Source: Ekhidna lutea (GTDB lineage Bacteria > Bacteroidota > Bacteroidia > Cytophagales > Cyclobacteriaceae). Taken from it: a DNA stretch of 64,000 nt. A program made the translations under genes and the position numbers. The stretch is taken from positions 124,001 through 188,000 of the forward strand of contig NZ_FZPD01000006.1 of assembly GCF_900188325.1 (NCBI RefSeq), read 5' to 3'. Below are positions 35,100-43,655 of this stretch, one piece after another (the first letter of the stretch is position 1; each line of letters starts with the position of its first letter). The notes under the pieces were generated by a model. That model did no database searches, was not told the origin of the DNA, and saw only the letters and a list, made by a program, of their open reading frames with translations.

Positions 35100-35126
35100 A
35101 AAATTTTTAAAAAACAGACAGTCGAA

Positions 35127-35588
35127 ATGAGTAAAAATTATGAGATTGATAATGTGGATCTTAAAATTCTGAACATGTTGTCAGAGGATGCCAAGATGCC
35201 ATATACTGAAGTAGCTAAAAAAGTATTTGTCTCGGGGGGTACTGTTCATGTGAGAATGAAGAAGATGGAAGAAATGGGTATCGTAAAAGGGACAACTCTC
35301 AGAATAGATTACAGTAAGTTGGGTTATGACATTACCTGCTTTTTGGGGATTTATCTTGAAAAAAGCTCCCTATATGATCGAGTGGTTGCAGAGTTAAAAG
35401 AGATACACGAGATAGCTACCATTCGGTATACAACAGGTAATTACAATATTTTCTGCAAAATCTATTGCAAAGACACGCAGCACCTAAAGGATGTCCTTCA
35501 TGATAAAATCCAAAAGGTAGATGGCATTGAAAGTACAGAAACCTTTATTTCCCTGGAGGAAAGCGTCAATAAACACCTTGTCTTTTAA
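35127..35588 (+). CDS. Lrp/AsnC family transcriptional regulator
   Basis: A 153-residue regulator with an N-terminal winged helix-turn-helix (residues 8-58: VDLKILNMLSEDAKMPYTEVAKKVFVSGGTV) and a C-terminal RAM ligand-binding domain (about 70-148, including ATIRYTTGNYNIFCKI). Proteins of this family form dimers or octamers and respond to amino acids. The effector cannot be told from sequence. It is divergent from the tRNA-like RNA gene, with two palindromes between them, and is followed 101 bp later by the suf operon. Both neighbours are possible targets, along with its own promoter. Confidence 0.93.
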   Translation: MSKNYEIDNVDLKILNMLSEDAKMPYTEVAKKVFVSGGTVHVRMKKMEEMGIVKGTTLRIDYSKLGYDITCFLGIYLEKSSLYDRVVAELKEIHEIATIRYTTGNYNIFCKIYCKDTQHLKDVLHDKIQKVDGIESTETFISLEESVNKHLVF

Positions 35589-35629
35589 AAGTCAGAGATA
35601 TTCCTGAACCTTCTGACATCTTCCGTGTT

Positions 35630-35665
35630 CTTATTTAGAATTACTATAAATAAGATGTAACTTTG
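35630..35665 (+). promoter_or_regulatory. sufB promoter with overlapping inverted repeat (candidate operator)
   Basis: TAACTTTG (35658-35665) matches the Bacteroidota -7 box, with TTTA (35634-35637) 20 bp upstream as a weak -33. Between and across them lies a perfect inverted repeat, CTTATTTA (35630-35637) and TAAATAAG (35647-35654), 9-bp spacer. The start codon is 25 bp downstream. A protein bound here would block RNA polymerase. Confidence 0.55.
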
Positions 35666-35689
35666 CATGTTGAAACGAAGGCGAACTAA

Positions 35690-37135
35690 ATGAGTACTGA
35701 CGAACAAATATTAGAAGAATTTACCTCCAAAGAATATGAGCATGGCTGGTCGGTTGATTTCGAGGCTGATGAGGCTCCTTTAGGTATAAATGACGATATC
35801 ATTCGTTTCATTTCGGCTAAGAAAGAAGAGCCGGAATGGCTATTGGAATGGCGTTTGAAAGCCTTCAAGCAATGGCAGAAAATGACTGAGCCAAACTGGG
35901 CCAATGTCAAGTATCCAAAAGTAGACTATCAGTCTATTCGATATTATTCTGCACCTAAACAGGACAAGAAGCCTAAAAGCCTTGATGAGGTAGATCCTGA
36001 GTTACTTAAAACCTTCGAACGCCTGGGCATTTCGCTCCAGGAGCAAAAAAGACTTACCGGGGTGGCTGTTGACGCAGTGATTGACTCAGTATCAGTAGCT
36101 ACCACTTTTAAAGAAAAATTATCTGAGCTTGGAGTGATTTTCTGTTCATTCAGTGAAGCAGTTCATGAACATCCGGAGCTTATTAAGAAATATTTAGGCT
36201 CTGTTGTACCTGCCAATGACAACTACTTCGCAGCACTTAACTCTGCAGTATTCTCTGATGGGTCATTCTGCTACATCCCAAAAGGGGTGAGATGCCCAAT
36301 GGAGCTTTCTACCTATTTCAGAATCAATGCTGCTAACACGGGTCAGTTTGAGCGAACCTTGATTGTAGCAGAAGACGACAGTTATGTGAGCTACCTGGAA
36401 GGGTGTACCGCTCCTCAGCGAGATGAAAATCAATTGCATGCTGCAGTCGTAGAAATCTATGCGGCAAAAAATGCTGAAGTAAAATATTCGACTGTTCAAA
36501 ACTGGTATCCTGGTGATAAGAACGGAAAAGGTGGTATTTACAACTTCGTAACCAAACGAGGTATTTGTGCTGGAGATCATTCCAAGATTTCATGGACGCA
36601 AGTAGAGACCGGATCTGCAGTGACCTGGAAATATCCTTCGTGTATCCTAAAAGGTGACAATTCCATTGGAGAGTTCTACTCGGTTGCAGTTACCAATAAT
36701 CACCAGCAAGCAGATACTGGGACAAAAATGATTCACCTTGGGAAAAACACCCGATCAAGAATCGTTTCCAAAGGTATCTCTGCCGGTAAGTCTCAGAATA
36801 GCTACAGAGGGCAAGTTGAGATTATGAAGCGAGCTGAAAATGCCAGAAACTTCTCACAATGTGATTCATTATTGATGGGTGACAAGTGTGGTGCTCATAC
36901 CTTCCCTTACATAGACATCAAAAACAAATCTGCCCAGGTGGAGCATGAGGCTACTACCTCTAAGATTGGTGAAGATCAAATCTTCTACTGTCAGCAACGG
37001 GGAATTGATGAAGAAACTGCCGTGGCACTCATTGTTGGTGGATTTGCAAAAGAAGTGATGAATAAGCTTCCTATGGAATTTGCAGTAGAAGCTCGAAAAC
37101 TATTAGCGCTTACGCTTGAAGGTAGCGTAGGATAA
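35690..37135 (+). CDS. sufB: Fe-S cluster assembly scaffold protein SufB
   Basis: A 481-residue SufB, the scaffold subunit of the SufBC2D complex that assembles Fe-S clusters. Recognisable family stretches include [47 protein letters not shown] and the C-terminal [16 protein letters not shown] with a conserved Cys that takes part in cluster transfer, followed by [21 protein letters not shown]. It is the first gene of the suf operon and follows its own promoter with a probable operator. Length is normal and no residue seems missing. The acidic N-terminal leader ([11 protein letters not shown]) is typical for Bacteroidota members. Confidence 0.97.
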   Translation: MSTDEQILEEFTSKEYEHGWSVDFEADEAPLGINDDIIRFISAKKEEPEWLLEWRLKAFKQWQKMTEPNWANVKYPKVDYQSIRYYSAPKQDKKPKSLDEVDPELLKTFERLGISLQEQKRLTGVAVDAVIDSVSVATTFKEKLSELGVIFCSFSEAVHEHPELIKKYLGSVVPANDNYFAALNSAVFSDGSFCYIPKGVRCPMELSTYFRINAANTGQFERTLIVAEDDSYVSYLEGCTAPQRDENQLHAAVVEIYAAKNAEVKYSTVQNWYPGDKNGKGGIYNFVTKRGICAGDHSKISWTQVETGSAVTWKYPSCILKGDNSIGEFYSVAVTNNHQQADTGTKMIHLGKNTRSRIVSKGISAGKSQNSYRGQVEIMKRAENARNFSQCDSLLMGDKCGAHTFPYIDIKNKSAQVEHEATTSKIGEDQIFYCQQRGIDEETAVALIVGGFAKEVMNKLPMEFAVEARKLLALTLEGSVG

Positions 37136-37155
37136 AAAGACAATTCAACATACGT

Positions 37156-37911
37156 ATGATAAGCATCAAAAATTTACATGCCTCTATAGAGGACAAGGAG
37201 ATATTGAAGGGAATTGACCTGGAAGTGAAAGCTGGTGAAGTACACGCCATCATGGGACCAAATGGTTCCGGAAAAAGCACTTTGGCATCTGTTCTGGCAG
37301 GTCGCGAGGATTACGAAATCACAGAAGGTTCCGTAACGTTCGAAAACGAAGATTTATTGGAATTGAGCCCGGAAGAGCGAGCGCAAAAAGGTATTTTTCT
37401 TGCCTTCCAATATCCAGTTGAGATTCCTGGAGTTTCTACTACCAACTTCCTTAAAACTGCCATCAACCAGGTACGTGAGGCAAGAGGACAGAAAGCACTG
37501 GATGCAGTTCATTTCCTTAAGCTGATGAAGGAGAAAATGAAACTGGTAGATATTGATCAGGCGCTATTGAGCCGATCATTAAATGAAGGTTTTTCCGGTG
37601 GTGAAAAGAAAAGAAATGAAATCTTCCAGATGGCTATGCTTGAGCCAAAGCTTGCTGTGCTTGATGAGACAGACTCTGGTTTGGATATCGATGCATTGAA
37701 GATTGTAGCTGATGGTGTAAACACCCTCAAAACAAAAGACACGGCTACCATCGTGGTAACTCACTACCAGCGTTTACTCGAGTACATTGTGCCTGATTAT
37801 GTACACGTATTGTATCAGGGACGAATTGTAAAGTCTGGCGACAAGAGCCTGGCATTTGAACTTGAGGAAAAAGGGTACGATTGGATCAAAGAAGAAGTAG
37901 CTGCGATATGA
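37156..37911 (+). CDS. sufC: Fe-S cluster assembly ATPase SufC
   Basis: A 251-residue ABC-type ATPase of the SufBC2D complex. Walker A is GPNGSGKST (34-42), the ABC signature is NEGFSGGEKKRNE (about 143-155), and Walker B is LAVLDETDSGLD (167-178). The SufC-specific FLAFQYPVEIPG loop that contacts SufB/SufD follows the Q-loop. It lies 20 bp after sufB, and its stop overlaps the sufD start (ATGA). ATP binding dimerises SufC and exposes the cluster-assembly site on the SufB-SufD heterodimer. Everything needed appears intact. Confidence 0.98.
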   Translation: MISIKNLHASIEDKEILKGIDLEVKAGEVHAIMGPNGSGKSTLASVLAGREDYEITEGSVTFENEDLLELSPEERAQKGIFLAFQYPVEIPGVSTTNFLKTAINQVREARGQKALDAVHFLKLMKEKMKLVDIDQALLSRSLNEGFSGGEKKRNEIFQMAMLEPKLAVLDETDSGLDIDALKIVADGVNTLKTKDTATIVVTHYQRLLEYIVPDYVHVLYQGRIVKSGDKSLAFELEEKGYDWIKEEVAAI

Positions 37912-39092
37912 TCAAGGATGCACCTGCCATATTAGAAAATATAGCAAGCACTTTCAAAGGCAATAAAGCCCAGAAAAGTGCGCTGGATATGCTCAATGAA
38001 GTGGGGCTCCCCCATCGGAAGTCTGAGGCATATAAGTTTACACCCATCACTTCGTTGCTGGAAAAAAACATTGATTTCCAATCTATTGTGGCTGACGTTT
38101 TTGATGCTGACAAGCTTTATGATGAAGCCGGAAGCCACCTGGTGTTTATCAATGGTGAATTAGACATAGAGAAATCAACGATTGCCGATGCGCTTAAGTT
38201 TGAAGTAGCAGAAGTTTCAGAAGGCAAGCATGATCCTTTCAGTTTGCTGAATGCAGCTTATGCGAAAGAGGAAATACGAATCGAGTCAGGATATGAAGAG
38301 CCCGTTTTCGTTTATCACTTCAATTCCAATGGATTCACAAATCCACGAATCAAAGTGAATGTGAAGGATGGGCATACCTTCAGAATCATTGAGAAGCTGA
38401 TTACCCCAGAAGAGCAAAAGACCTTTACCAATTCATATATTGATTTTAATGTTGGTAAAAATGCGTTTGGATACCACACGAAAGTTCAGAACTACAACGC
38501 TGAAACCTTCAGCCATGAAACGGTAGTAGCGCATGTATCTCGTGACGGTCAGTTTTACAACAACACCTTCTCATTTGAGGGGGCAATGGTTCGGAACAAT
38601 CTGACCATCAACCTGGAAGACGAAAACACAGAAGGTCACATGTATGGATTGTTCCTTTTGGACAAAAAGTCACACGTAGACAACAATACATCAGTTGATC
38701 ATACCAAACCTAACTCATTTAGCAACGAGCTTTACAAAGGCATTTTGGATGAAAAATCCACAGGTGTTTTCAATGGTAAGATCTATGTGAGACAGGATGC
38801 ACAGAAGACCAATGCGTTCCAGTCTAACAACAACATTCTGCTATCAGAAGACGCAACACTTCACACCAAGCCTCAATTGGAGATTTGGGCGGATGATGTA
38901 AAATGTTCTCACGGATGTACTTCCGGACAACTGGATGAAGATGCGATCTTCTACCTGCGAGCCAGGGGCATCAAAGAGAAAAATGCAAAGGCCATGATTT
39001 TAAAAGCATTTGCTATTGAAACCATGCAGCACATCAAAGTTGAATCTGTGAAAGAAGAGGTTCAGCAATTGGTTGATTTAAAACTGGGATAA
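37908..39092 (+). CDS. sufD: Fe-S cluster assembly protein SufD
   Basis: A 394-residue SufD, the partner of SufB in the SufBC2D complex. The beta-helix core contains repeated strands, and the C-terminus has the family motif LEIWADDVKCSHGCTSGQLDEDAIFYLRARGI, with a conserved Cys-His region. I start it at ATG 37908, which overlaps the sufC stop by 4 bp; a frame opening at 37881 would add nine residues inside sufC with no support. Its own stop overlaps the sufS ATG by one base, consistent with a translationally coupled operon. SufD likely contributes the His ligand for nascent cluster binding. Confidence 0.96.
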   Translation: MIKDAPAILENIASTFKGNKAQKSALDMLNEVGLPHRKSEAYKFTPITSLLEKNIDFQSIVADVFDADKLYDEAGSHLVFINGELDIEKSTIADALKFEVAEVSEGKHDPFSLLNAAYAKEEIRIESGYEEPVFVYHFNSNGFTNPRIKVNVKDGHTFRIIEKLITPEEQKTFTNSYIDFNVGKNAFGYHTKVQNYNAETFSHETVVAHVSRDGQFYNNTFSFEGAMVRNNLTINLEDENTEGHMYGLFLLDKKSHVDNNTSVDHTKPNSFSNELYKGILDEKSTGVFNGKIYVRQDAQKTNAFQSNNNILLSEDATLHTKPQLEIWADDVKCSHGCTSGQLDEDAIFYLRARGIKEKNAKAMILKAFAIETMQHIKVESVKEEVQQLVDLKLG

Positions 39093-40327
39093 TGGGCACA
39101 GCGGTTTCTTCACTCGATATTCAAAAGATCAGGGAGCAATTTCCCGTCCTCAATCAGGAGGTTAATGGCAAGCCGCTCGTCTACTTTGATAATGCTGCAT
39201 CGTCACAGACTGCCAAACGAGTGGTTGATTCGCTGATCCAGTTCTACGAAAAAGATCATGCAAATATCCACAGAGGCATCCATACCCTGGCAGAGCGATC
39301 TACAAAAGGATTTGAAGCAACAAGAGAGCGTGTACACCAATTCATTAATTCCGCCGAGGCTGATGAGATAGTCTTTACAAAAGGCACCACAGAGAGCATT
39401 AATCTGGTCGCACAATCCTGGGGATCCAAATTCCTCAATGCAGGAGATGAAATTCTGATTTCACAGTTGGAACACCACTCCAACATTGTCCCCTGGCAGA
39501 TGGCAGCCGAACGAACAGGAGCTGTCATTAGGGTTATTCCTATCAATGATAAGGGCGAAATCCTTATGGATGAGTATAAGAAACTGCTGAACAGTAAAAC
39601 CAAGCTGGTGGCTATCAATTATATTTCTAATTCGCTTGGCACGATCAACCCGGTGAAAGAAATGATTGCAGCGGCCCAGGAGGTGAATGCAACTACGCTC
39701 ATAGACGCTGCTCAGGCAGCTCCACACATCAAAATCGACGTGCAGGAGCTTAATTGCGATTTCCTGGCGCTTTCCAGTCATAAAATGTATGGTCCAACAG
39801 GTGTGGGTGTATTGTATGGCCGAAGAGATGTACTTGAATCAATGCCCCCCTATCAGGGTGGAGGTGAAATGATTAAAGATGTTTCATTTAGCGGGACTAC
39901 TTATAACGACATTCCCTACAAGTTTGAAGCAGGCACGCCTAATATTGGAGAAGTGATCGCATTCAAATACGCGATGGATTTCATAGACGAACTCGGGCAT
40001 GAGAATATACAGGCATATGAGCATGAACTGCTGGAGTATGCAAACAGCAAACTTGCAACTATTCCCGGATTCAGGCCTATTGGCACGTCTGATAAGAAAG
40101 CGAGTGTTATTTCATTTTTGATAGAAAACGTGCACCAATATGACTTGGGGCAGTTCTTGGATGTAAAAGGAATTGCTGTTCGCACAGGACATCACTGTAC
40201 TCAACCCCTGATGGACTTCCTGAAAATTGATGGAACTGTGCGAGCTTCTTTTGCGGTTTACAACACCAAAGAAGAAATTGATGTTTTCTGCGATGCGCTG
40301 GAGAACATCGTGAAAAAATTTAGCTGA
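39092..40327 (+). CDS. sufS: Cysteine desulfurase SufS
   Basis: A 411-residue PLP-dependent enzyme that removes sulfur from cysteine for Fe-S assembly. The PLP-binding lysine is Lys231 in LSSHKMYGPTG, and the catalytic cysteine is Cys369 in RTGHHCTQPLM, the short-loop group II pattern that identifies SufS rather than IscS. The N-terminus YFDNAASSQT and the central TLIDAAQAAPH motif complete the fold. It is coupled to sufD upstream and to sufE downstream (stop and start share a base). The persulfide is passed to SufE, which is the next gene. Confidence 0.97.
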   Translation: MGTAVSSLDIQKIREQFPVLNQEVNGKPLVYFDNAASSQTAKRVVDSLIQFYEKDHANIHRGIHTLAERSTKGFEATRERVHQFINSAEADEIVFTKGTTESINLVAQSWGSKFLNAGDEILISQLEHHSNIVPWQMAAERTGAVIRVIPINDKGEILMDEYKKLLNSKTKLVAINYISNSLGTINPVKEMIAAAQEVNATTLIDAAQAAPHIKIDVQELNCDFLALSSHKMYGPTGVGVLYGRRDVLESMPPYQGGGEMIKDVSFSGTTYNDIPYKFEAGTPNIGEVIAFKYAMDFIDELGHENIQAYEHELLEYANSKLATIPGFRPIGTSDKKASVISFLIENVHQYDLGQFLDVKGIAVRTGHHCTQPLMDFLKIDGTVRASFAVYNTKEEIDVFCDALENIVKKFS

Positions 40328-40758
40328 TGGATCAAATCAAACAACGTCAGGAAGAGATCATAGAGGAGTTTTCCATGCTGGATGGCGACATGGAGATGAC
40401 GCTGGATTACATCATGGAGCTCGGTGCGGAGCTTGGCCCCTTTCCGGATGAATCCCGCATCGAGGATAACATTGTGAAGGGGTGCCAATCCAAAGTTTGG
40501 ATGCTGGCCGGACTTGACAATGACCGTGTGCAATTCAAAGCAGACTCTAATACTGCTATCACGAAAGGGCTGGTAAGTTTATTGGTACGTGTATTGAATC
40601 AATCAGCTCCACAAGATGTTATGAATGCAGAGATCTATTTTCCAAAACAAATTGGGATGGATCGATTCATTGGAACGCAGCGATCCAATGGATTTGCGGC
40701 GATGATCAAGCAAATGAAAATGTATGCGCTGGCATTAACTGCAAAACAAGAGTCATGA
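40327..40758 (+). CDS. sufE: Sulfur acceptor protein SufE
   Basis: A 143-residue SufE, which takes the persulfide from SufS and delivers it to SufB. The acceptor is Cys53 in NIVKGCQSKVWML, exactly the family position, and the upstream stretch LGAELGPFPDESRIEDN is diagnostic. It lies between sufS and a DUF59 gene, overlapping both by a few bases. Length and motifs are normal. A role outside Fe-S assembly is unlikely with this context. Confidence 0.96.
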   Translation: MDQIKQRQEEIIEEFSMLDGDMEMTLDYIMELGAELGPFPDESRIEDNIVKGCQSKVWMLAGLDNDRVQFKADSNTAITKGLVSLLVRVLNQSAPQDVMNAEIYFPKQIGMDRFIGTQRSNGFAAMIKQMKMYALALTAKQES

Positions 40759-41087
40759 GCGAAACAAAATCAACAAACGACACCCTGGCACTGAAAGAGG
40801 ACATTATTCGGGCGATCAAAAACGTATATGATCCTGAGATTCCCGTGGATGTGTATGAGCTGGGGCTGATCTATGAAATTAATATTCTCCCCGTAAATAA
40901 TGTGGAGATTGTAATGACACTGACATCACCTAACTGCCCTGTTGCAGACAGTCTTCCAACTGAGGTTGAGATGAACGTGAAAGCTGTAAAGGGTGTTAAC
41001 GACGTGAGTATAGAATTGACCTTTGATCCACCTTTTGCTACGGACATGATGTCTGAAGCGGCGAAGTTGGAACTTGGTTTTATGTAA
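40755..41087 (+). CDS. MIP18/DUF59 family Fe-S maturation protein
   Basis: A 110-residue DUF59 protein of the SufT/MIP18 group. The motif YDPEIPVDVYELGLIYEI and the cysteine region TLTSPNCPVADSLP (Cys61) are conserved. Related proteins help deliver Fe-S clusters to target enzymes. Its start overlaps the sufE stop by 4 bp, so it belongs to the suf operon. The first 15 residues are polar and variable. I avoid the symbol sufT because several DUF59 subgroups occur beside suf genes and cannot be separated by eye. Confidence 0.9.
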   Translation: MSETKSTNDTLALKEDIIRAIKNVYDPEIPVDVYELGLIYEINILPVNNVEIVMTLTSPNCPVADSLPTEVEMNVKAVKGVNDVSIELTFDPPFATDMMSEAAKLELGFM

Positions 41088-41090
41088 GAA

Positions 41091-41203
41091 AACTTTTCAT
41101 ATTGAACGCAGTGAAATATCTCACTTGTTAAAAACGAAAGGAATAGGGATAACATAAACCTTCTTGAGGGTATAGATTTCTCCTATCGTCGAAATGACAA
41201 GTT
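41091..41203. repeat. Possible degenerate terminal-inverted-repeat element
   Basis: The reverse complement of 41091-41121 resembles 41174-41203: both run from AGAT through a TTTC/TTCTC stretch to ATGAxAAGTT, with about two thirds of positions matching. The pattern is like dispersed intergenic elements of Bacteroidota that contain a GAAATGACAAG-type end. It separates the suf operon from the bacilliredoxin gene. No coding potential is seen. Confidence 0.35.
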
Positions 41204-41252
41204 TTTTAAAGTTTTAAGAATAGAATTAATAACAAGTTAAAACAATACGAAT

Positions 41253-41669
41253 ATGTACCCACCGGAATTAGTAGCTCCGATGAAAGCACAGCTTACACAG
41301 AATGGATTCGAGGAATTGACTTCTGCTGAGGCTGTAGAAAAACATTTAAAAGACCATAAGGGAACGTCACTTTTGGTGATCAACTCTGTGTGCGGATGTG
41401 CTGCAGGCACGTGCCGACCAGGTGTGTTGCTTTCGCTTGAAAAGTCTAGCAAGAAACCAGACCACCTGACAACTGTATTTGCCGGTTTCGATACCGAAGC
41501 AACACAGAAGGCGCGTGAGTTTACGCTTCCCTTCCCTCCATCTTCACCGGCAATTGCCCTTTTCAAAGATGGAGAGCTTGCACACATGGTAGAGCGACAC
41601 CACATCGAAGGACGATCTGCTGAGATGATCGCTGATCACCTGGAGCAGGTGTACGATGAGTTCTGCTAG
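41253..41669 (+). CDS. BrxA/BrxB family bacilliredoxin
   Basis: A 138-residue thioredoxin-fold protein of the bacilliredoxin (formerly DUF1094/YphP) family. The CxC redox motif CGC is at residues 47-49 ([16 protein letters not shown]), with a further Cys at 54. In Bacillus, such proteins remove bacillithiol from mixed disulfides. Bacillithiol or a related thiol in this organism is only implied. It follows the suf operon after 165 bp containing a possible repeat, and may be separately transcribed. A protective or sulfur-trafficking link to Fe-S assembly is plausible. Confidence 0.92.
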   Translation: MYPPELVAPMKAQLTQNGFEELTSAEAVEKHLKDHKGTSLLVINSVCGCAAGTCRPGVLLSLEKSSKKPDHLTTVFAGFDTEATQKAREFTLPFPPSSPAIALFKDGELAHMVERHHIEGRSAEMIADHLEQVYDEFC

Positions 41670-41748
41670 GTCGTAAGGCGACAGCTTAATAGGAAGCAGC
41701 TAGTTAATACAACAGCTGCTCTAACGGTATAAATAAGTTATTATCAAC

Positions 41749-41778
41749 CCCATTCGAGGATTCGGATGGGTTTTTTTT
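41749..41778 (+). terminator. Rho-independent terminator after the bacilliredoxin gene
   Basis: CCCATTCG (41749-41756) pairs with CGGATGGG (41763-41770), one G-T pair, 6-nt loop, followed by eight T residues (41771-41778). It lies 80 bp after the stop codon and just before the convergent lipoprotein gene. Confidence 0.85.
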
Positions 41779-41792
41779 ATGTCGGTATGACC

Positions 41793-42347
41793 CTAATAAA
41801 AATAAATACTGTCGGTCTCCTGAATTTCCAGTTTACCGGTTGAAAATACCAGCTCCGATACAAAAACAGCCGTATCCGGGATGTCGGCGTAATCCACCAG
41901 ATCGAGGATCAAGAAGTGATCATAAAACAGGAATTCATTATTCCAAACCAAATCGTCCAGGTATCGAGACCCTGAACCAAAATTTCTGAATGAATCTGTA
42001 ATATCCATAGGAACGCTCTTCGATTTGACATAGATGTTTACATCAACAATGGAATCCAAAAGTTTAACTTCCTCACAATAACCCAAATTGTCAACCTCCC
42101 GAATATAGACGTCATGAAATGAAATATCCAGGTACAACCCAAAGTCTATCATTCGGGCACTGTCACCGCTTAATTCATTCCTCATCCCCACCGAATCGTA
42201 CATGTAGGTATCCAGTTCTGAATAATCGAATGAACGGTGGATCAAATCGAATTGAACACATTCTTCATCCTGTTTGTCCCAGCCTTGGAAGCATGACATC
42301 AGGGCACCTAAAAGGAAAATCAAAAAAGTTAACAATACTGATTTCAT
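41793..42347 (-). CDS. Hypothetical lipoprotein, second of a tandem pair
   Basis: A 184-residue probable lipoprotein. The signal peptide (TFLIFLLGALMSC) ends at Cys19 with lipobox LMSC. The mature protein is acidic and shares a general plan with the gene immediately upstream: an early Cys, the phrase (S/P)VVD(V/L)NIY in the middle, and a C-terminal strand series of the form SELVFSTGKLEIQETDSI. That resemblance indicates a diverged tandem duplicate. The family is unknown to me. It starts 2 bp after the upstream gene stops, so both are co-transcribed; the transcript ends near a terminator of the convergent bacilliredoxin unit. Confidence 0.7.
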   Translation of the reverse strand: MKSVLLTFLIFLLGALMSCFQGWDKQDEECVQFDLIHRSFDYSELDTYMYDSVGMRNELSGDSARMIDFGLYLDISFHDVYIREVDNLGYCEEVKLLDSIVDVNIYVKSKSVPMDITDSFRNFGSGSRYLDDLVWNNEFLFYDHFLILDLVDYADIPDTAVFVSELVFSTGKLEIQETDSIYFY

Positions 42348-42349
42348 GA

Positions 42350-42880
42350 TTATTCTACTAGCGTTATAAGTGGTAATTGACTGATCAATGTATCTCCAGA
42401 GGCCAGGACGACTTCTCCTTTTAAGTAAAAGCTCTGAGGTACTGAGTCAGGTCTAAAAAGGAGGAATTGATCACAATAATCAAATACATAATTATTGGAA
42501 TCTAATAATGCGTCAACGCTTACCCGAGCGTAAACGGAAAACCATGTATAGGTAAAAAATCTATTAGCGTTTATTGACTCCTGTGTTTCACTATCGATCG
42601 TATAAATATTCAAATCCACCACCGGGTCAAGCCGGGTGTAGTCCGGATACCCGCACCTTTCCAAAACTTCTTTATTGGAAATGCAGTAATTGATGAGGAA
42701 ATCATAACGAGATATTTCGTTCGAAACTTCTTCGTATTTCCCATACTCACTGGCTTCCAGGATTAGGGTGTCGTTGTAATACACTTCATTACGATTCACA
42801 CAGGGAGTAAAGTCGTCCTGATAACACGAAGACAATAAAACCAGTGAGACGATGGCGAGAGTGATAGTGAGGTGTTTCAT
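42350..42880 (-). CDS. Hypothetical lipoprotein, first of a tandem pair
   Basis: A 176-residue probable lipoprotein with signal peptide ITLAIVSLVLLSSC ending at Cys19 (lipobox LSSC). The mature protein contains three or four further Cys residues (CVNRNE, NYCISN, RCGYPD, YCDQF), which could form disulfides in the periplasm. It shares VVDLNIYTID and VVLASGDTLISQ-type motifs with the following gene. I recognise no named family. A role in the outer membrane is expected from lipidation, nothing more can be said. Confidence 0.7.
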   Translation of the reverse strand: MKHLTITLAIVSLVLLSSCYQDDFTPCVNRNEVYYNDTLILEASEYGKYEEVSNEISRYDFLINYCISNKEVLERCGYPDYTRLDPVVDLNIYTIDSETQESINANRFFTYTWFSVYARVSVDALLDSNNYVFDYCDQFLLFRPDSVPQSFYLKGEVVLASGDTLISQLPLITLVE

Positions 42881-43089
42881 GGTGACTAAGATTCATTATA
42901 AAGGCAAATAATTTTAGCAGACCCCCAAAAATTAGATGTTAAAACGTGAAGTATGATCTAACTGAAGCCAGCATGCTTAATCCCATTCGTGCATTTAGGT
43001 GTCATTTTTGTTGTATACCGGTATATTTGAGAGGTGGATACTGCCCTACATTTTTTACCATTAATATTGGTCATCCTTATTGCACCCAA

Positions 43090-43602
43090 ATGATTGAATT
43101 CAATTCAACTAATTGGTTAGGGTTATTTTTAAGAGAAGTTCTCACAATGATTTTTCTGAGTTGGCTTCTTTCAGTTGGCATCAACTATGAAAGTGAACTT
43201 TTAATTGACACAACAGGATATTTCATCATGTTGGTTTCACTTATTGGTATTGCTTGGACCGCTTACGAAATATGGATTTTGATGAAGTTTAGAAACGCTG
43301 ATAGCAAGAGGAGAATTTCTATTGACAATGCCATCATCAAAATAAAAACAGATGACACTGAAGAAATTCTGGAGACGAAGGATTTATACAAAGTTATTTA
43401 CTCAAAAGGTTATAATAACTGGAGATCTTCTACTACTCACCTATCGTACTCAGAGTTAATTTTTAAGAACAAAAAAAGATTAATTATAACGTCATTCACC
43501 CTCGCACCCACTAAACTGAAGGAGCTATTACGGGGTGTGAGATACGCAGAGGTCAATCGAGAGAAGAAAATATTTGAAGCTATAAAAAACAACAATCACT
43601 AA
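43090..43602 (+). CDS. Hypothetical membrane protein with PH-like cytoplasmic domain
   Basis: About 170 residues. Two adjacent hydrophobic helices (REVLTMIFLSWLLSVGI and TTGYFIMLVSLIGIAW) are followed by a soluble domain of alternating strands and a C-terminal helix (TKLKELLRGV), as in small bacterial PH-like proteins. The frame continues upstream to an ATG at 42946, but the extra 48 residues are cysteine-rich and unlike a normal N-terminus, so I place the start at ATG 43090. Function is unknown. The gene is flanked by minus-strand genes on both sides and appears isolated. Confidence 0.55.
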   Translation: MIEFNSTNWLGLFLREVLTMIFLSWLLSVGINYESELLIDTTGYFIMLVSLIGIAWTAYEIWILMKFRNADSKRRISIDNAIIKIKTDDTEEILETKDLYKVIYSKGYNNWRSSTTHLSYSELIFKNKKRLIITSFTLAPTKLKELLRGVRYAEVNREKKIFEAIKNNNH

Positions 43603-43655
43603 TTTAGTAAAATCCAATCCAGTTGAATTTCAAAATTCCTGTTCTACGCTCAACC

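Noticed and set aside
42946-43089. N-terminal extension of the PH-like membrane protein
   Set aside because: The 48 extra residues are Cys-rich and hydrophobic without a plausible signal; the ATG at 43090 gives a normal start before the first membrane helix.
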